A stretch of 64,000 nt of DNA. Source: Hymenobacter chitinivorans DSM 11115. Lineage in GTDB: Bacteria > Bacteroidota > Bacteroidia > Cytophagales > Hymenobacteraceae. The translations under genes were made by a program, and so were the position numbers. Each line of letters starts with the position of its first letter. Positions within the stretch are counted from its first letter, which is position 1. Of this stretch, positions 25,561 to 33,887 are shown one piece after another. The notes under the pieces were generated by a model. It did not search any database. It saw only the letters and a program-made list of their open reading frames with translations, and had not been told where the DNA came from. The stretch lies in NCBI RefSeq assembly GCF_002797555.1, contig NZ_PGFA01000004.1, positions 1 through 64,000 of the forward strand. The letters are read 5' to 3'.

Positions 25561-26065
25561 CTATCCACATGGGGAGCTTTCAGAATCAGGAAGCTACGTG
25601 CTTTCCACATTTTTTTCCACAGCCCATAGTCGGCTTTTCCGCCTAAGTGGGTTAATCTGTGGATAATGGTGGGGAAACGTGGGGATAACCCGTGGAGAAG
25701 TTGCGGAAAAGTTTTTTTGCCCGTCTGCAGCCCAGCACAGAGGCCGCTTTCCACACTGCCGACGTGGATAAGGGTGGATAACTATCCCCGGAAAATACCC
25801 TAATCCACACCCGGCAAAACCTGTGAATTGTGGATTCGTGGATAACGCTGTGAATTGTGAATAATTCTCGTAAGTGATTTATAATATGTGTTTTACTATC
25901 CACACCCCCTGTTGACAGACGGTGTATAAGCTCAATCTTGTACACAAGTTATCCGCTCTGTGTATAACTATATTTTCTTATCCACTTATGAACACCCCCA
26001 ACGAGTGGAGACAAAAAGAAATCTTTTAAAAAATTTAATTCAAAAGTTATTAACCCTGTGGATAA
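25561..26065. other. oriC: Probable chromosomal replication origin (oriC)
   Basis: This intergenic stretch has a dense cluster of DnaA boxes (TTATCCACA or TTWTNCACA) on both strands. Perfect matches are at 25613-25621 (+), 25658-25666 (-), 25856-25864 (-), 25959-25967 (-) and 26057-26065 (-). One-mismatch copies start at 25561, 25601, 25680, 25747, 25763, 25773, 25801, 25837, 25896, 25921 and 25978. An AT-rich tract at 26008-26050 next to the last box suits the DNA-unwinding element. mnmG lies 3 kb to the left and recF 25 kb to the right. No gene fits in the stretch. Confidence 0.88.
26008..26050. other. AT-rich putative DNA-unwinding element
   Basis: About 40 bp of A/T-rich sequence (GAGACAAAAAGAAATCTTTT, then AAAAAATTTAATTC) in a GC-rich genome, flanked by DnaA boxes at 25978 and 26057. 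This is the usual arrangement for the DUE of a bacterial origin. Its role is inferred from position and composition. Confidence 0.7.
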
Positions 26066-26536
26066 GCTCGGCCGGCTTTCAAAAAATGGAAAGTCCCGTT
26101 TCCGGCATTCGGCAGATCAAGACCTCAAGCGGCGTGAGCTGGGCTCGGGTTTGGTGAACAGCGGCGGTAGCTCGGCAAAGTGCGGCCTGGCCTAGCACGG
26201 ACTTGGCTCGCCGGCCCGCAGAATAGGGTCTGCGGTAAACGTAGGCGTAGGCAGCCGGGCGGGCTAATAAATTACACCAACCCGGTTTTGGGGCGGACCA
26301 CTCCCCTGCTGCGGCCTACGGTCCTGGTTTCGCGGCTTAGTAGGGTGTCATCAGCGCTTTGGCTAATAAGGCCGGGTGAAAACGGCGTATAACGGCGGGG
26401 AAGCAGTTGCTGCTGAGCGAGTAAACGGCCCGGGTTACGCACTTTTCCACACGCTGAGCTGTGGAAAACCGGCAAAGCTGGTCCCGGGCATGGCTTTGCC
26501 CGTATACAGGACTTCCACCCGCCCCGCTCCTGCCCC
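26066..26536. other. Right flank of oriC with an inverted DnaA-box pair
   Basis: About 470 bp with no convincing gene. TTTTCCACA at 26443-26451 (+) and TGTGGAAAA at 26460-26468 (-) make an inverted pair of degenerate DnaA boxes 8 bp apart, close to the start of the DUF4385 gene. The pair could belong to the origin or could regulate that gene. Confidence 0.5.
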
Positions 26537-27028
26537 ATGCCTTTCGACTATACGCTCGACTTCAAGACCACCGACTTTCGGCGCCACCCCGAGCTGTACC
26601 GCGTGGGCAAGGGCGAGCAGGGCGTGTTGCTGGTGGAGCCCTACAAGTCGGAGATTCTGCCGCACTGGCGCTTCAAAAGTCCCGAGGTAGCCTGGGAGTC
26701 ATCGGAGCAGATTTACCAGTTGTTTCTGGACTACCTGAAAGCCGACGACTTCGTGGGAGCCGACATGGCCCGCAAGTTTATTCAGATGGGCTTTACCCGG
26801 GCCCGGCGCTACGCCAACCACCGCGGCGGCAAGAAGTACGACGGGCCCGTGCCGGCCGACAAGAAGGGGCAGAGTGGCGCCCACGGCCGGGCCGAATTGC
26901 CCCGCAGCCCCGAGGACCCCGAAAAGGCCGCCGCTGCCGCCATCTTCAAGGCCAAGTGGGACGAGGCCAAGCTTCACCCCGACTACGTGCGGCAGAAGGC
27001 CGCGTTTGAGGCTCGCTACGGCAAGTGA
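26537..27028 (+). CDS. DUF4385 family protein
   Basis: 163 residues that match the DUF4385 family from memory of its conserved blocks: YTLDFKTTDFRRHPELYRVG, EQGVLLVEPYKSEILPHWRF and FVGADMARKFIQMGFTRARR, then YANHRGGKKYDG. The family occurs in many bacteria and some phages and has no known function. No signal peptide or membrane helix is present. It lies between oriC and the extra DnaA box at 27606, and an inverted DnaA-box pair precedes it, so DnaA might influence its expression. Confidence 0.8.
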   Translation: MPFDYTLDFKTTDFRRHPELYRVGKGEQGVLLVEPYKSEILPHWRFKSPEVAWESSEQIYQLFLDYLKADDFVGADMARKFIQMGFTRARRYANHRGGKKYDGPVPADKKGQSGAHGRAELPRSPEDPEKAAAAAIFKAKWDEAKLHPDYVRQKAAFEARYGK

Positions 27029-27111
27029 GTCCTGAATGAATACCTACCTTTAAATCCGAATTCAGATTCTTACCAGAATTACTTCATCCAACCACCGAAA
27101 CCAACCGAATC

Positions 27112-27597
27112 ATGCAGAGCATCCAACCCCAACCCAGCAGCACCGAAGAAAACGAAATCATCCTGGGCACCGGCATGGGCCCGCTCAAGTTCGGCGCCAC
27201 CCAGGACGAGGTCCGGGCCCTGATGGGCGAGCCCGAGGAAATTGAGGAGTCGGAAGACGACGACGAGTTTGAGCACCAGGCCTGGAATTACCTGGAGGAA
27301 GGCTACTCCCTGTACTTCGACCGGGAAGACGACTACCGCCTGAGCTGCATCGAAACCGACCACCCCGGCCTGCGTATCTTCGGCCAGCCGATTCACGGCA
27401 AGTCCGTGGACGAAATCCAGGAGCTCATGCGCCAGAACGGCCTTGAGTCGACGGAGGTGGAGCGCATGGATACCGGCGAAACCCGCCTCTCCTACGAGAA
27501 GGAAATGATTGACCTTTACTTTGATGAGGATCAGCTGCAGTTCGTCAACTTCGGCGTCTTTATCAGCGACGACCTGGAGGTGCAATGGCCCAGCTAG
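27112..27597 (+). CDS. Acidic soluble protein of unknown function
   Basis: 161 residues with no signal peptide or membrane segment. The recognisable start ILGTGMGPLKFGATQDEVRALMGEPEE resembles the repeated helix-strand unit of small Bacteroidota proteins of the SmpA/OmlA-like or immunity-like type (G-x-x-x-E-V-x-x-L-x-G-x-P). It is strongly acidic (EESEDDDEFEH). I do not assign a function. A near -7 element TACCTTTA lies about 65 bp upstream. A perfect DnaA box follows 8 bp after the stop. Confidence 0.6.
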   Translation: MQSIQPQPSSTEENEIILGTGMGPLKFGATQDEVRALMGEPEEIEESEDDDEFEHQAWNYLEEGYSLYFDREDDYRLSCIETDHPGLRIFGQPIHGKSVDEIQELMRQNGLESTEVERMDTGETRLSYEKEMIDLYFDEDQLQFVNFGVFISDDLEVQWPS

Positions 27598-27605
27598 AGC
27601 CGGAG

Positions 27606-27614
27606 TTATCCACA
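27606..27614 (+). promoter_or_regulatory. Isolated perfect DnaA box
   Basis: TTATCCACA, an exact E. coli-type DnaA box, stands 8 bp after the stop at 27597. It lies 1.5 kb from the main cluster and may be an outlying origin box or a DnaA titration site. Confidence 0.7.
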
Positions 27615-27740
27615 AAATTCGGGCTTTTTAGTGTTGATAAGTTGATAAGTCGCTAATAACCCGCCGTTTTAGTGTATAAACCCAGGCCGTTTGGCTAATT
27701 CTAATAGCTGGCACGGTCGTTACGAAAACTTCCGGCAATA

Positions 27741-27774
27741 AAAAAGCCGACCCGCAGTGGGTCGGCTTTTTTTG
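27741..27774. terminator. Bidirectional Rho-independent terminator
   Basis: AAAAAGCCGACCC, GCAGT loop, GGGTCGGCTTTTTTT. A- and T-runs flank both sides, fitting the convergent genes ending at 27597 (+) and 27798 (-). Confidence 0.92.
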
Positions 27775-27797
27775 TGTATTTCGGGGAAAGCCCAGCG

Positions 27798-29198
27798 CTA
27801 GAGGATAGCCCGGAACAGCAGGAACAACCCGCCCGAGAGGAACATTGTGACGGGCAGGGTGAGCACCCAGGCCAAGGCAATGTTGCGTACCATTTGGGGG
27901 TTCAGGTTCTTGATGCCGCGGTTGGCCACCATGGAGCCGGCAATGGCCGACGACAACACGTGAGTGGTCGAAACCGGCAGGCCAAACTGGGTATTGACGC
28001 CAATCATGGCGGCGGCTACCAGCTCGGAGGAGGCGCCCTGGGCGTAGGTCAGGTGCTCCTTACCAATCCGCTCCCCGATGGTTTTGACGATGCGCTTCCA
28101 GCCGATCATCGTGCCCACGCCCAGGGACAAGGCCACCATCAGCGACACTTCCCAGGGGGCGTAGTCGGTGAAGGTGCGCATCTGGGCCACGCTCGTGTCG
28201 AAGGTTTTGCGGTCGGCGGTGCTCAGCGGCACCTTTTCGCTGGCCACGAGCTTTTTGGATTTGTTGTGAATGAGCAGGATGGCCTTGCGGATTTCGAAGC
28301 GGGACTGCTCGGGTAGCTGTTTCACGTCGGTTTTGCCGGCGAAAATCTGGTCGAGCGTGGTGGTCTGGGTGCGGATGTCGGCCAGCAGCTGCCGGTCGGC
28401 TTGGCTCATGGTTTCGGGGTTGAGCTTGCCCATTACCAGCTCTATGTTGCTCAACGACTCGCGCATGTCGAGCGGGTTGAGCTTTTGGTTTAGGGCAAAG
28501 TGCACGGGCACGATGCCAATCAGGATGAGCATAATCAGGCCCACGCCCTTCTGCCCGTCGTTGGAGCCGTGGAAGTAGCTCACCAGCGTGCAGGTCGCAA
28601 TCAGGATCAGGCGGATCCAGATGGGTGGGGGCTTGCGCTTGTGGGGCTCCCGGAAGATGGCCTTGGTTTGCACGAACCGTTTCAGCAGAAACATCATGAT
28701 GATGGTCAGTGAAAAGCCGAAGATGGGGCTGATCAGCAGCGAAGCGCCGGTTTCGAGGGCCTTGGTCCAGTTCACAGCCGAGCCGTTGGAGTCGGGCAGC
28801 AGCGAAAAGGCAATGCCCACGCCCAGGATGGAACCAATCAGGGCGTGCGAGGAAGAGGACGGCAGGCCGTAGTACCAGGTACCCAGGTTCCAGATAATGG
28901 CCGCCACAATCAGGGCGCCCACCATGGCAATGCTGTGGTACACGTTCTGATCCACGAGGCTTTCCACGGGCAGCAGGTACACAATGCCCATGGCCACGGC
29001 AATGCCGCCGGTAAGAACCCCGATGAAGTTCCAGAAGCCGGACCACACCACCGCCACCCAGGGCCGCAGGGCGTTGGTGTAAATCACGGTGGCCACGGCA
29101 TTGGCCGTGTCGTGGAAGCCGTTGACGAATTCGAAGGCGCAAGCTGCTACCAGACAAGTGATTAGCAGCAGAAGCACATGAGGCTCTAAGCCAAACAT
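27798..29198 (-). CDS. PiT family inorganic phosphate transporter
   Basis: A 466-residue inner-membrane sodium- or proton-coupled phosphate permease. Both inverted halves carry the family signatures: FVNGFHDTANAVATVIYT near 22-40 and YFHGSNDGQKGVGLIM near 211-226. A soluble loop of ~100 residues (about 250-350, with LNPETMSQADRQLLADIR) sits between them, as in many Bacteroidota PiT proteins. The conserved end is GLPVSTTHVLSSAIAGSM. No phosphate regulators are near, and the gene is transcribed toward the origin. Confidence 0.92.
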   Translation of the reverse strand: MFGLEPHVLLLLITCLVAACAFEFVNGFHDTANAVATVIYTNALRPWVAVVWSGFWNFIGVLTGGIAVAMGIVYLLPVESLVDQNVYHSIAMVGALIVAAIIWNLGTWYYGLPSSSSHALIGSILGVGIAFSLLPDSNGSAVNWTKALETGASLLISPIFGFSLTIIMMFLLKRFVQTKAIFREPHKRKPPPIWIRLILIATCTLVSYFHGSNDGQKGVGLIMLILIGIVPVHFALNQKLNPLDMRESLSNIELVMGKLNPETMSQADRQLLADIRTQTTTLDQIFAGKTDVKQLPEQSRFEIRKAILLIHNKSKKLVASEKVPLSTADRKTFDTSVAQMRTFTDYAPWEVSLMVALSLGVGTMIGWKRIVKTIGERIGKEHLTYAQGASSELVAAAMIGVNTQFGLPVSTTHVLSSAIAGSMVANRGIKNLNPQMVRNIALAWVLTLPVTMFLSGGLFLLFRAIL

Positions 29199-29445
29199 AA
29201 AAGGGGAATTAATGGGAAATCGGTTTTCATCGTTCCAAAGGTAGAGGGACCTTTAGGCGGGGCAAGATTATGAAATTGTTACGCCAAAATAGTACGCCTC
29301 CCGTTTGCATGCGCTTAACGCAGGAACCGATTCGGGGTTGGGCGCGGGCCTAATCTGTTGAGCTAGAAGCCCGCAGATGGGGCCGCAGGTAGAAAATACT
29401 GGCTTTTGCGAAGCTGTATTCTGCCGCGGCTCCGGTGGTTTCTGC

Positions 29446-29453
29446 TACTTTTG
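29446..29453 (+). promoter_or_regulatory. -7 promoter element of glyS
   Basis: TACTTTTG matches TAnnTTTG, 30 bp before the glyS ATG at 29484. No clear -33 TTG at the right distance. The rest of the 285-bp intergenic stretch from 29199 shows no further feature. Confidence 0.5.
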
Positions 29454-29483
29454 CCCACTTCTACTGTATCAGAGTACCTGAAT

Positions 29484-31007
29484 ATGAGCAACGCCCCGCA
29501 GAAAACGGCCGCCACTACCGCTGAAGGCACGCTGGCCGAAATCGTGTCGCACGCCAAGGAATACGGCTTCGTGTTTCCTTCCTCCGAAATCTACGACGGC
29601 CTGGCCGCCGTGTATGACTACGGCCCCAACGGCGTGGAGCTGAAGAACAACCTGAAGCAGCTCTGGTGGAAGGCCATGACCCAGCTCAACCAGAATGTGG
29701 TGGGCATCGACGCGGCCATCTTCATGCACCCCACCACCTGGAAAGCCTCCGGCCACGTCGACGGCTTCTCGGACCCCATGATTGACAACCTCGACAGCAA
29801 AAAGCGCTACCGCGCCGACGTGCTGCTCGAAGAAAAGGCCGCCGAGTACGAAAAGAACGGTGAAATAGCCCGGGCTGAAACCCTGCTAGCCGAAATGGGC
29901 CGCCTGCTCACGGCCGAGGACCTGGCCGGCGTCAAGCAGCTCATCATCGATGAGAAAATCCTGTGCCCGATCAGCAAGACCGGCAACTGGACCGACGTGC
30001 GCCAGTTCAACCTGATGTTCTCGACCCAGATGGGCGCCGTGGCCGAGGGCTCGAACGAAATCTACCTGCGCCCCGAAACGGCCCAGGGCATCTTCGTCAA
30101 CTTTTTGAACGTGCAGAAGTCGGCCCGCCAGAAGGTGCCCTTCGGCATTGCCCAGATCGGCAAGGCCTTCCGCAACGAGATTGTAGCCCGGCAGTTTATC
30201 TTCCGCATGCGGGAGTTTGAGCAGATGGAAATGCAATTCTTCGTGCGCCCCGGCACCGAGGAAGAGTGGTACCAGCACTGGAAAGCCGCCCGCCGCCGCT
30301 GGCACGAAGTAATGGGTTTGCCCGCCGACAAGCTCCGCTTCCACGACCACGAGAAGCTGGCCCACTACGCCAAGGCGGCCGTGGATATTGAGTACGAATT
30401 CCCCTTCGGCTTCAAGGAAATCGAGGGTATCCACTCCCGCTCCGACTTCGACTTGACCCAGCACCAGCAGTTCAGCCGCAAAAAGCAGAACTACTTCGAC
30501 AACGACATCAACCCAGAAACCGGCAAGCCCTACGGCAACTACGTGCCCTTCGTGGTGGAAACCTCGGTGGGTGCCGACCGGTTGTTTCTGGCCACGCTCT
30601 GCCAGGCTTTCCAGGAAGAAACTATCGTCGAAGGCGAAGGGGAGGAGCAGAAAACCAAAACCCGCAAGCTGCTGCGCCTGCACCCGGCCGTGGCCCCGGT
30701 GAAAGCCGCCATTTTCCCGCTGGTGAAAAAGGACGGCCTGCCCGAAAAGGCTAACGAAATCTACAACAGCCTGCGCCACGACTTCCGCCTGGTCGTCGAG
30801 GAGAAGGACTCCATTGGGACGCGCTACACCCGCCAGGACCTCATCGGCACGCCCTTCTGCATTGCCGTCGACCACCAGACCCTGGAGGACGAAACCGTAA
30901 CCGTGCGCCACCGCGACTCGCGGGAGCAGACCCGCATGCCTATTTCGGAGCTGCGCGCCTACATTGGCGAGGCCGTGAGCTTGTCCCGAATTTTCGAGAA
31001 GCTCTAA
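29484..31007 (+). CDS. glyS: Glycyl-tRNA synthetase, single-chain type
   Basis: A 507-residue class II synthetase that charges tRNA-Gly. It is the alpha2 (eukaryote/archaeal-like) type and not the alpha2-beta2 type. Motif 1 and substrate blocks are VAEGSNEIYLRPETAQGIFVNF (~185-205), motif 2 is FRNEIVARQFIFRMREFEQMEMQFF (~230) and motif 3 is VETSVGADRLFLATL (~357). The C-terminal anticodon-binding domain is present. The start is the ATG at 29484; the open frame upstream to 29406 encodes a hydrophobic run unlike the family. Confidence 0.95.
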   Translation: MSNAPQKTAATTAEGTLAEIVSHAKEYGFVFPSSEIYDGLAAVYDYGPNGVELKNNLKQLWWKAMTQLNQNVVGIDAAIFMHPTTWKASGHVDGFSDPMIDNLDSKKRYRADVLLEEKAAEYEKNGEIARAETLLAEMGRLLTAEDLAGVKQLIIDEKILCPISKTGNWTDVRQFNLMFSTQMGAVAEGSNEIYLRPETAQGIFVNFLNVQKSARQKVPFGIAQIGKAFRNEIVARQFIFRMREFEQMEMQFFVRPGTEEEWYQHWKAARRRWHEVMGLPADKLRFHDHEKLAHYAKAAVDIEYEFPFGFKEIEGIHSRSDFDLTQHQQFSRKKQNYFDNDINPETGKPYGNYVPFVVETSVGADRLFLATLCQAFQEETIVEGEGEEQKTKTRKLLRLHPAVAPVKAAIFPLVKKDGLPEKANEIYNSLRHDFRLVVEEKDSIGTRYTRQDLIGTPFCIAVDHQTLEDETVTVRHRDSREQTRMPISELRAYIGEAVSLSRIFEKL

Positions 31008-31156
31008 GAAGTTCAGCAGCTGCCCAGCGCAAATACCCGGGGCCGTCATGCTGAGCATGGCGGCCCTTTGCGTTGTCGGTCGGCTGAAACGGGCCGGGCG
31101 TCGATTGAGGGGTAGCGCCGGGGGGAAACGGCTAGGTTTGCGGTTATTTCCTGCTC

Positions 31157-31207
31157 TGTATGAAACTCTCATACAAAATTCTATTTCCTATATGGGATTC
31201 TCATACA
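31157..31207. promoter_or_regulatory. Two operator-like dyads upstream of the RND-type gene
   Basis: TGTATGA-N5-TCATACA at 31157-31175 is a perfect 19-bp dyad. A second, imperfect copy TATATGG-N5-TCATACA lies at 31189-31207, exactly 32 bp (about three helix turns) later. Such pairs commonly bind dimeric repressors. No regulator gene adjoins, so this remains an inference. Confidence 0.5.
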
Positions 31208-31271
31208 AAGTTTCCTGTTCGGGCTTCTTTCAGCCCCGGCTTCCTTCTCTTTCTACCAGCAAGTCATTGCG

Positions 31272-31279
31272 TACCTTTG
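31272..31279 (+). promoter_or_regulatory. -7 promoter element of the RND-type exporter
   Basis: TACCTTTG, identical to the rRNA promoter -7 boxes, ends 17 bp before the ATG at 31297. No good TTG lies 19-21 bp upstream, so the -33 contact would be weak or replaced by the operator region at 31157-31207. Confidence 0.6.
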
Positions 31280-31296
31280 CTAAATTTTAGCGGCCT

Positions 31297-33735
31297 ATGT
31301 GGAGTAAACTCGCCTTATTTACGATTAAGAATCGGCGGATTCTGGTTCTGCTCCTGGCCGTTATTACGGTGTTCATGGGCTGGCAGGCCCGCAAAGTCGA
31401 AATGACCTACGACTTTGCCCAGGTCGTGAGTCCCGACGACCCGGACATGGTGTATTTCCAGCAGTTCAAGCGCACCTTCGGCGAAGACGGCAACGTGCTG
31501 GTGCTGGGCTTGCAGGACAGCAGCGTCTATAAGCTGGGCAACTTCAACGAGCTGCGCAGCCTGACCGATACCCTGGCCAAGGTGCAGGGCGTGAGCGGGG
31601 TGCTGTCCGTCACGAAGCTGCCCAAGCTCGAAAAAGACACCGCCAACCAGAGCTTCCGGGCCAGCCCCATCTTCAAGAAATTCCCCGAAACCCAGGCCGA
31701 GCTGGACTCTTTGATGCGGGTCGTGAACCAGCAGGAGTTCTACAAGGGCCAGCTGATTTCGCCCACTACCGGCGCCACGCTACTGGCCCTGACCATGGAC
31801 CCCAAGTTCCTCAACTCCAGTAAGCGGGAGGGGGTGATGAAGGAAATCCTGGCCCACGCCGAGCGGTTTCAGCAGAAAACCGGCATCCGGATGCACTACG
31901 CCGGCCTGCCCTACGTGCGGGCCACGATGACGACCAAAGTGGCCTCGGAAATGAAGCTCTTCGTGGCCCTGACCATCGTCATGATGGCCCTGACGCTGTT
32001 CATGTTTTTTCGGACCTGGGCCGCGGTGGTGTTTCCCATCCTGATTGTGCTCATCGTCGTGGTGTGGTGCATCGGCTCGATGGTGTTGCTGGGCTACAAG
32101 ATTAACCTGCTCACGGGCCTGATTCCGAGCATTATCATCGTTATCGGCATTCCCAACTGCACCTACCTGCTCAGCCGCTACCACTACGACTACCGCAAAT
32201 CGGGCAACCAAGTGCTGGCCATGACCCGGGTAATCGGCAAAATCGGGCTGGTGACGCTGATGAACAACACCACCACGGCCATCGGCTTCGTGGTGTTCTG
32301 CTTCACCAACATTGCCATTCTGTTCCAGTTCGGGGCCGTGGCCACCATCAATATTTTCGTGGCCTTCCTGGTCTCGTTTATCCTGATTCCGATTGTCTTC
32401 ACCATTCTGCCCCCGCCCACGCCCAAGCAGCTCGAGCACCTCGAAGCGGCCCCGCTGACCAAGCTGCTGGAGTTTTTCGAGCACCTGGTGCTGGAGCGCC
32501 GTGGCACGGTCTACATTGCGGCCGCCGCTTTCGTGGCTTTGTCCATCGGTGGCATTATGAAGGTAAAGTCGGTGTCGTACATGGTGGATGACTTGCCCAA
32601 GGACAGCTCGGTTAACTCCGACTTGAAGTTTTTCGAGCAGCATTTTAACGGCGTAATGCCCCTGGAAATCGTGGTCAATACCGGCTCGAAGCGGGGCATC
32701 ATGAAACTCAAGAACCTGGAGAAGATTGACCGGTTCGAGAAGTTCCTGCGCACCCAGCCCGTGCTGACTACGCCGGTGAGCATCGTGACTTTCCTGAAGG
32801 CCTCGACCCAGGCGTTTTACAACGACAACCCCGAGTACTACCGCCTGCCCGATAACTCCGAGAAGAACTTTATCCTGACCTATCTGGCCCATTCCCAGGG
32901 CAAGGCCGGCGGGGGCATGGACAGCAAGCTGATCCGCTCCTTCACCGACTCCACCGGCCAACGGGCCCGGATTTCGCTGAAAATTGCCGACATCGGCTCC
33001 CGCAATCTGGACACGCTGCTCAGCAACCAGATTCAGCCCCAGATCAAGCAGATTTTCAACGGTACGGGCATGGACGTGAAGCTCACCGGCACCACGATTC
33101 TCTTTACCAAGGGCAACGAATATCTCATCGGCAGCCTCAAGGAAAGCCTGCTGATTGCCTTTGCGCTGGTGGGCCTGGTGGTTTTGATCCTGTTCCGCAG
33201 CATCCGGGCGGTGTTTTTCACGTTGCTGCCCAACTTCTTCACTCTGCTGCTCACCGGCGGCATCATGGGCTATTTCGGCATTCCGCTCAAGCCCAGCACG
33301 GCGCTTATTTTCAGCATTGCCCTGGGCATTGATGGCGACAACAGCATTCACTTGCTGGCCAAGTTCCGGCAGGAGCTGGCCGCCAACGGGCACCGGGTGC
33401 GGGCCGCCATCAGCACCACGCTCAGCGAGGCCGGCACCAGCATGATTTACACCAGCATCGTGCTGTTTCTGGGCTTTTCAGTGTTTGCCTTCTCCGAGTT
33501 TGGCGGCACCAAAGCCCTGGGCTTGCTCATGTCGGCCTCCCTGCTGATTACCAACTTCTCCAACCTGATTCTGCTGCCCTGCCTGCTCGTGACCTTCGAG
33601 CACGGCAAGGACGAAACCATCAACAAATCCTTCATCCAGCACTTCGACGACACGTATCTGGAAGAGGATGACGACATGGAAATCAACCTGCGCCGCATTC
33701 CGTTGCAGAAGAAGCCGGATGCTTTGGATTCGTAA
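31297..33735 (+). CDS. RND/MMPL-family transporter with sterol-sensing-like domains
   Basis: A 812-residue inner-membrane protein with the duplicated RND layout: one transmembrane helix, a large periplasmic loop and five helices, repeated twice. The first half has helix ILVLLLAVITVFMGW at ~15-30 and a cluster at ~230-390 with ITGLIPSIIIVIGIPNCTYLLSRYHYD. The second half starts near 410, and its cluster at ~620-770 includes FSIALGIDGDNSIHLLAKFR with the acidic pair typical for proton coupling. These MMPL-type proteins export lipids, hopanoids or hydrophobic compounds, and the substrate is unknown. Dyads at 31157-31207 hint at regulation. Confidence 0.88.
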   Translation: MWSKLALFTIKNRRILVLLLAVITVFMGWQARKVEMTYDFAQVVSPDDPDMVYFQQFKRTFGEDGNVLVLGLQDSSVYKLGNFNELRSLTDTLAKVQGVSGVLSVTKLPKLEKDTANQSFRASPIFKKFPETQAELDSLMRVVNQQEFYKGQLISPTTGATLLALTMDPKFLNSSKREGVMKEILAHAERFQQKTGIRMHYAGLPYVRATMTTKVASEMKLFVALTIVMMALTLFMFFRTWAAVVFPILIVLIVVVWCIGSMVLLGYKINLLTGLIPSIIIVIGIPNCTYLLSRYHYDYRKSGNQVLAMTRVIGKIGLVTLMNNTTTAIGFVVFCFTNIAILFQFGAVATINIFVAFLVSFILIPIVFTILPPPTPKQLEHLEAAPLTKLLEFFEHLVLERRGTVYIAAAAFVALSIGGIMKVKSVSYMVDDLPKDSSVNSDLKFFEQHFNGVMPLEIVVNTGSKRGIMKLKNLEKIDRFEKFLRTQPVLTTPVSIVTFLKASTQAFYNDNPEYYRLPDNSEKNFILTYLAHSQGKAGGGMDSKLIRSFTDSTGQRARISLKIADIGSRNLDTLLSNQIQPQIKQIFNGTGMDVKLTGTTILFTKGNEYLIGSLKESLLIAFALVGLVVLILFRSIRAVFFTLLPNFFTLLLTGGIMGYFGIPLKPSTALIFSIALGIDGDNSIHLLAKFRQELAANGHRVRAAISTTLSEAGTSMIYTSIVLFLGFSVFAFSEFGGTKALGLLMSASLLITNFSNLILLPCLLVTFEHGKDETINKSFIQHFDDTYLEEDDDMEINLRRIPLQKKPDALDS

Positions 33736-33764
33736 GTGAGTCCCAAACTGTTACCTAGAATCAC

Positions 33765-33853
33765 CTGTCATCCTGAGCTTAGCGAAGGACCTTATGCCAG
33801 TTGAACGACTTGTTCAAGCGTAATAAGGTCCTTCGCTAAGCTCAGGATGACAG
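33765..33853. repeat. Inverted-repeat element B (nested hairpins)
   Basis: Two 31-bp arms (33765-33795 and 33823-33853) are perfect inverted copies around a 27-bp centre. The centre contains its own small inversion TTGAAC-N5-GTTCAA. The arms begin with CTGTCATCCTGAGC, a sequence type I associate with repeated intergenic elements in Hymenobacter. It lies between the RND gene and ileS, just 34 bp before the ileS ATG. It might also act as a terminator, but it has no T-run. Confidence 0.87.
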
Positions 33854-33887
33854 TTCCGAGTAGAAATTGCCTAAGCTCATAGATCAA

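Noticed and set aside
25401..25945. ORFs within the origin region (117 and 97 codons on the minus strand)
   Set aside because: They run through the DnaA-box cluster, which gives repeated His/Ser/Thr-type residues (WIRVF, IHRLST), so they are a by-product of the repeated boxes.
31008..31296. Second gene between glyS and the RND-type exporter (60-80 codons)
   Set aside because: The short frames cover the operator dyads and the -7 box, lack a start context and have no family.
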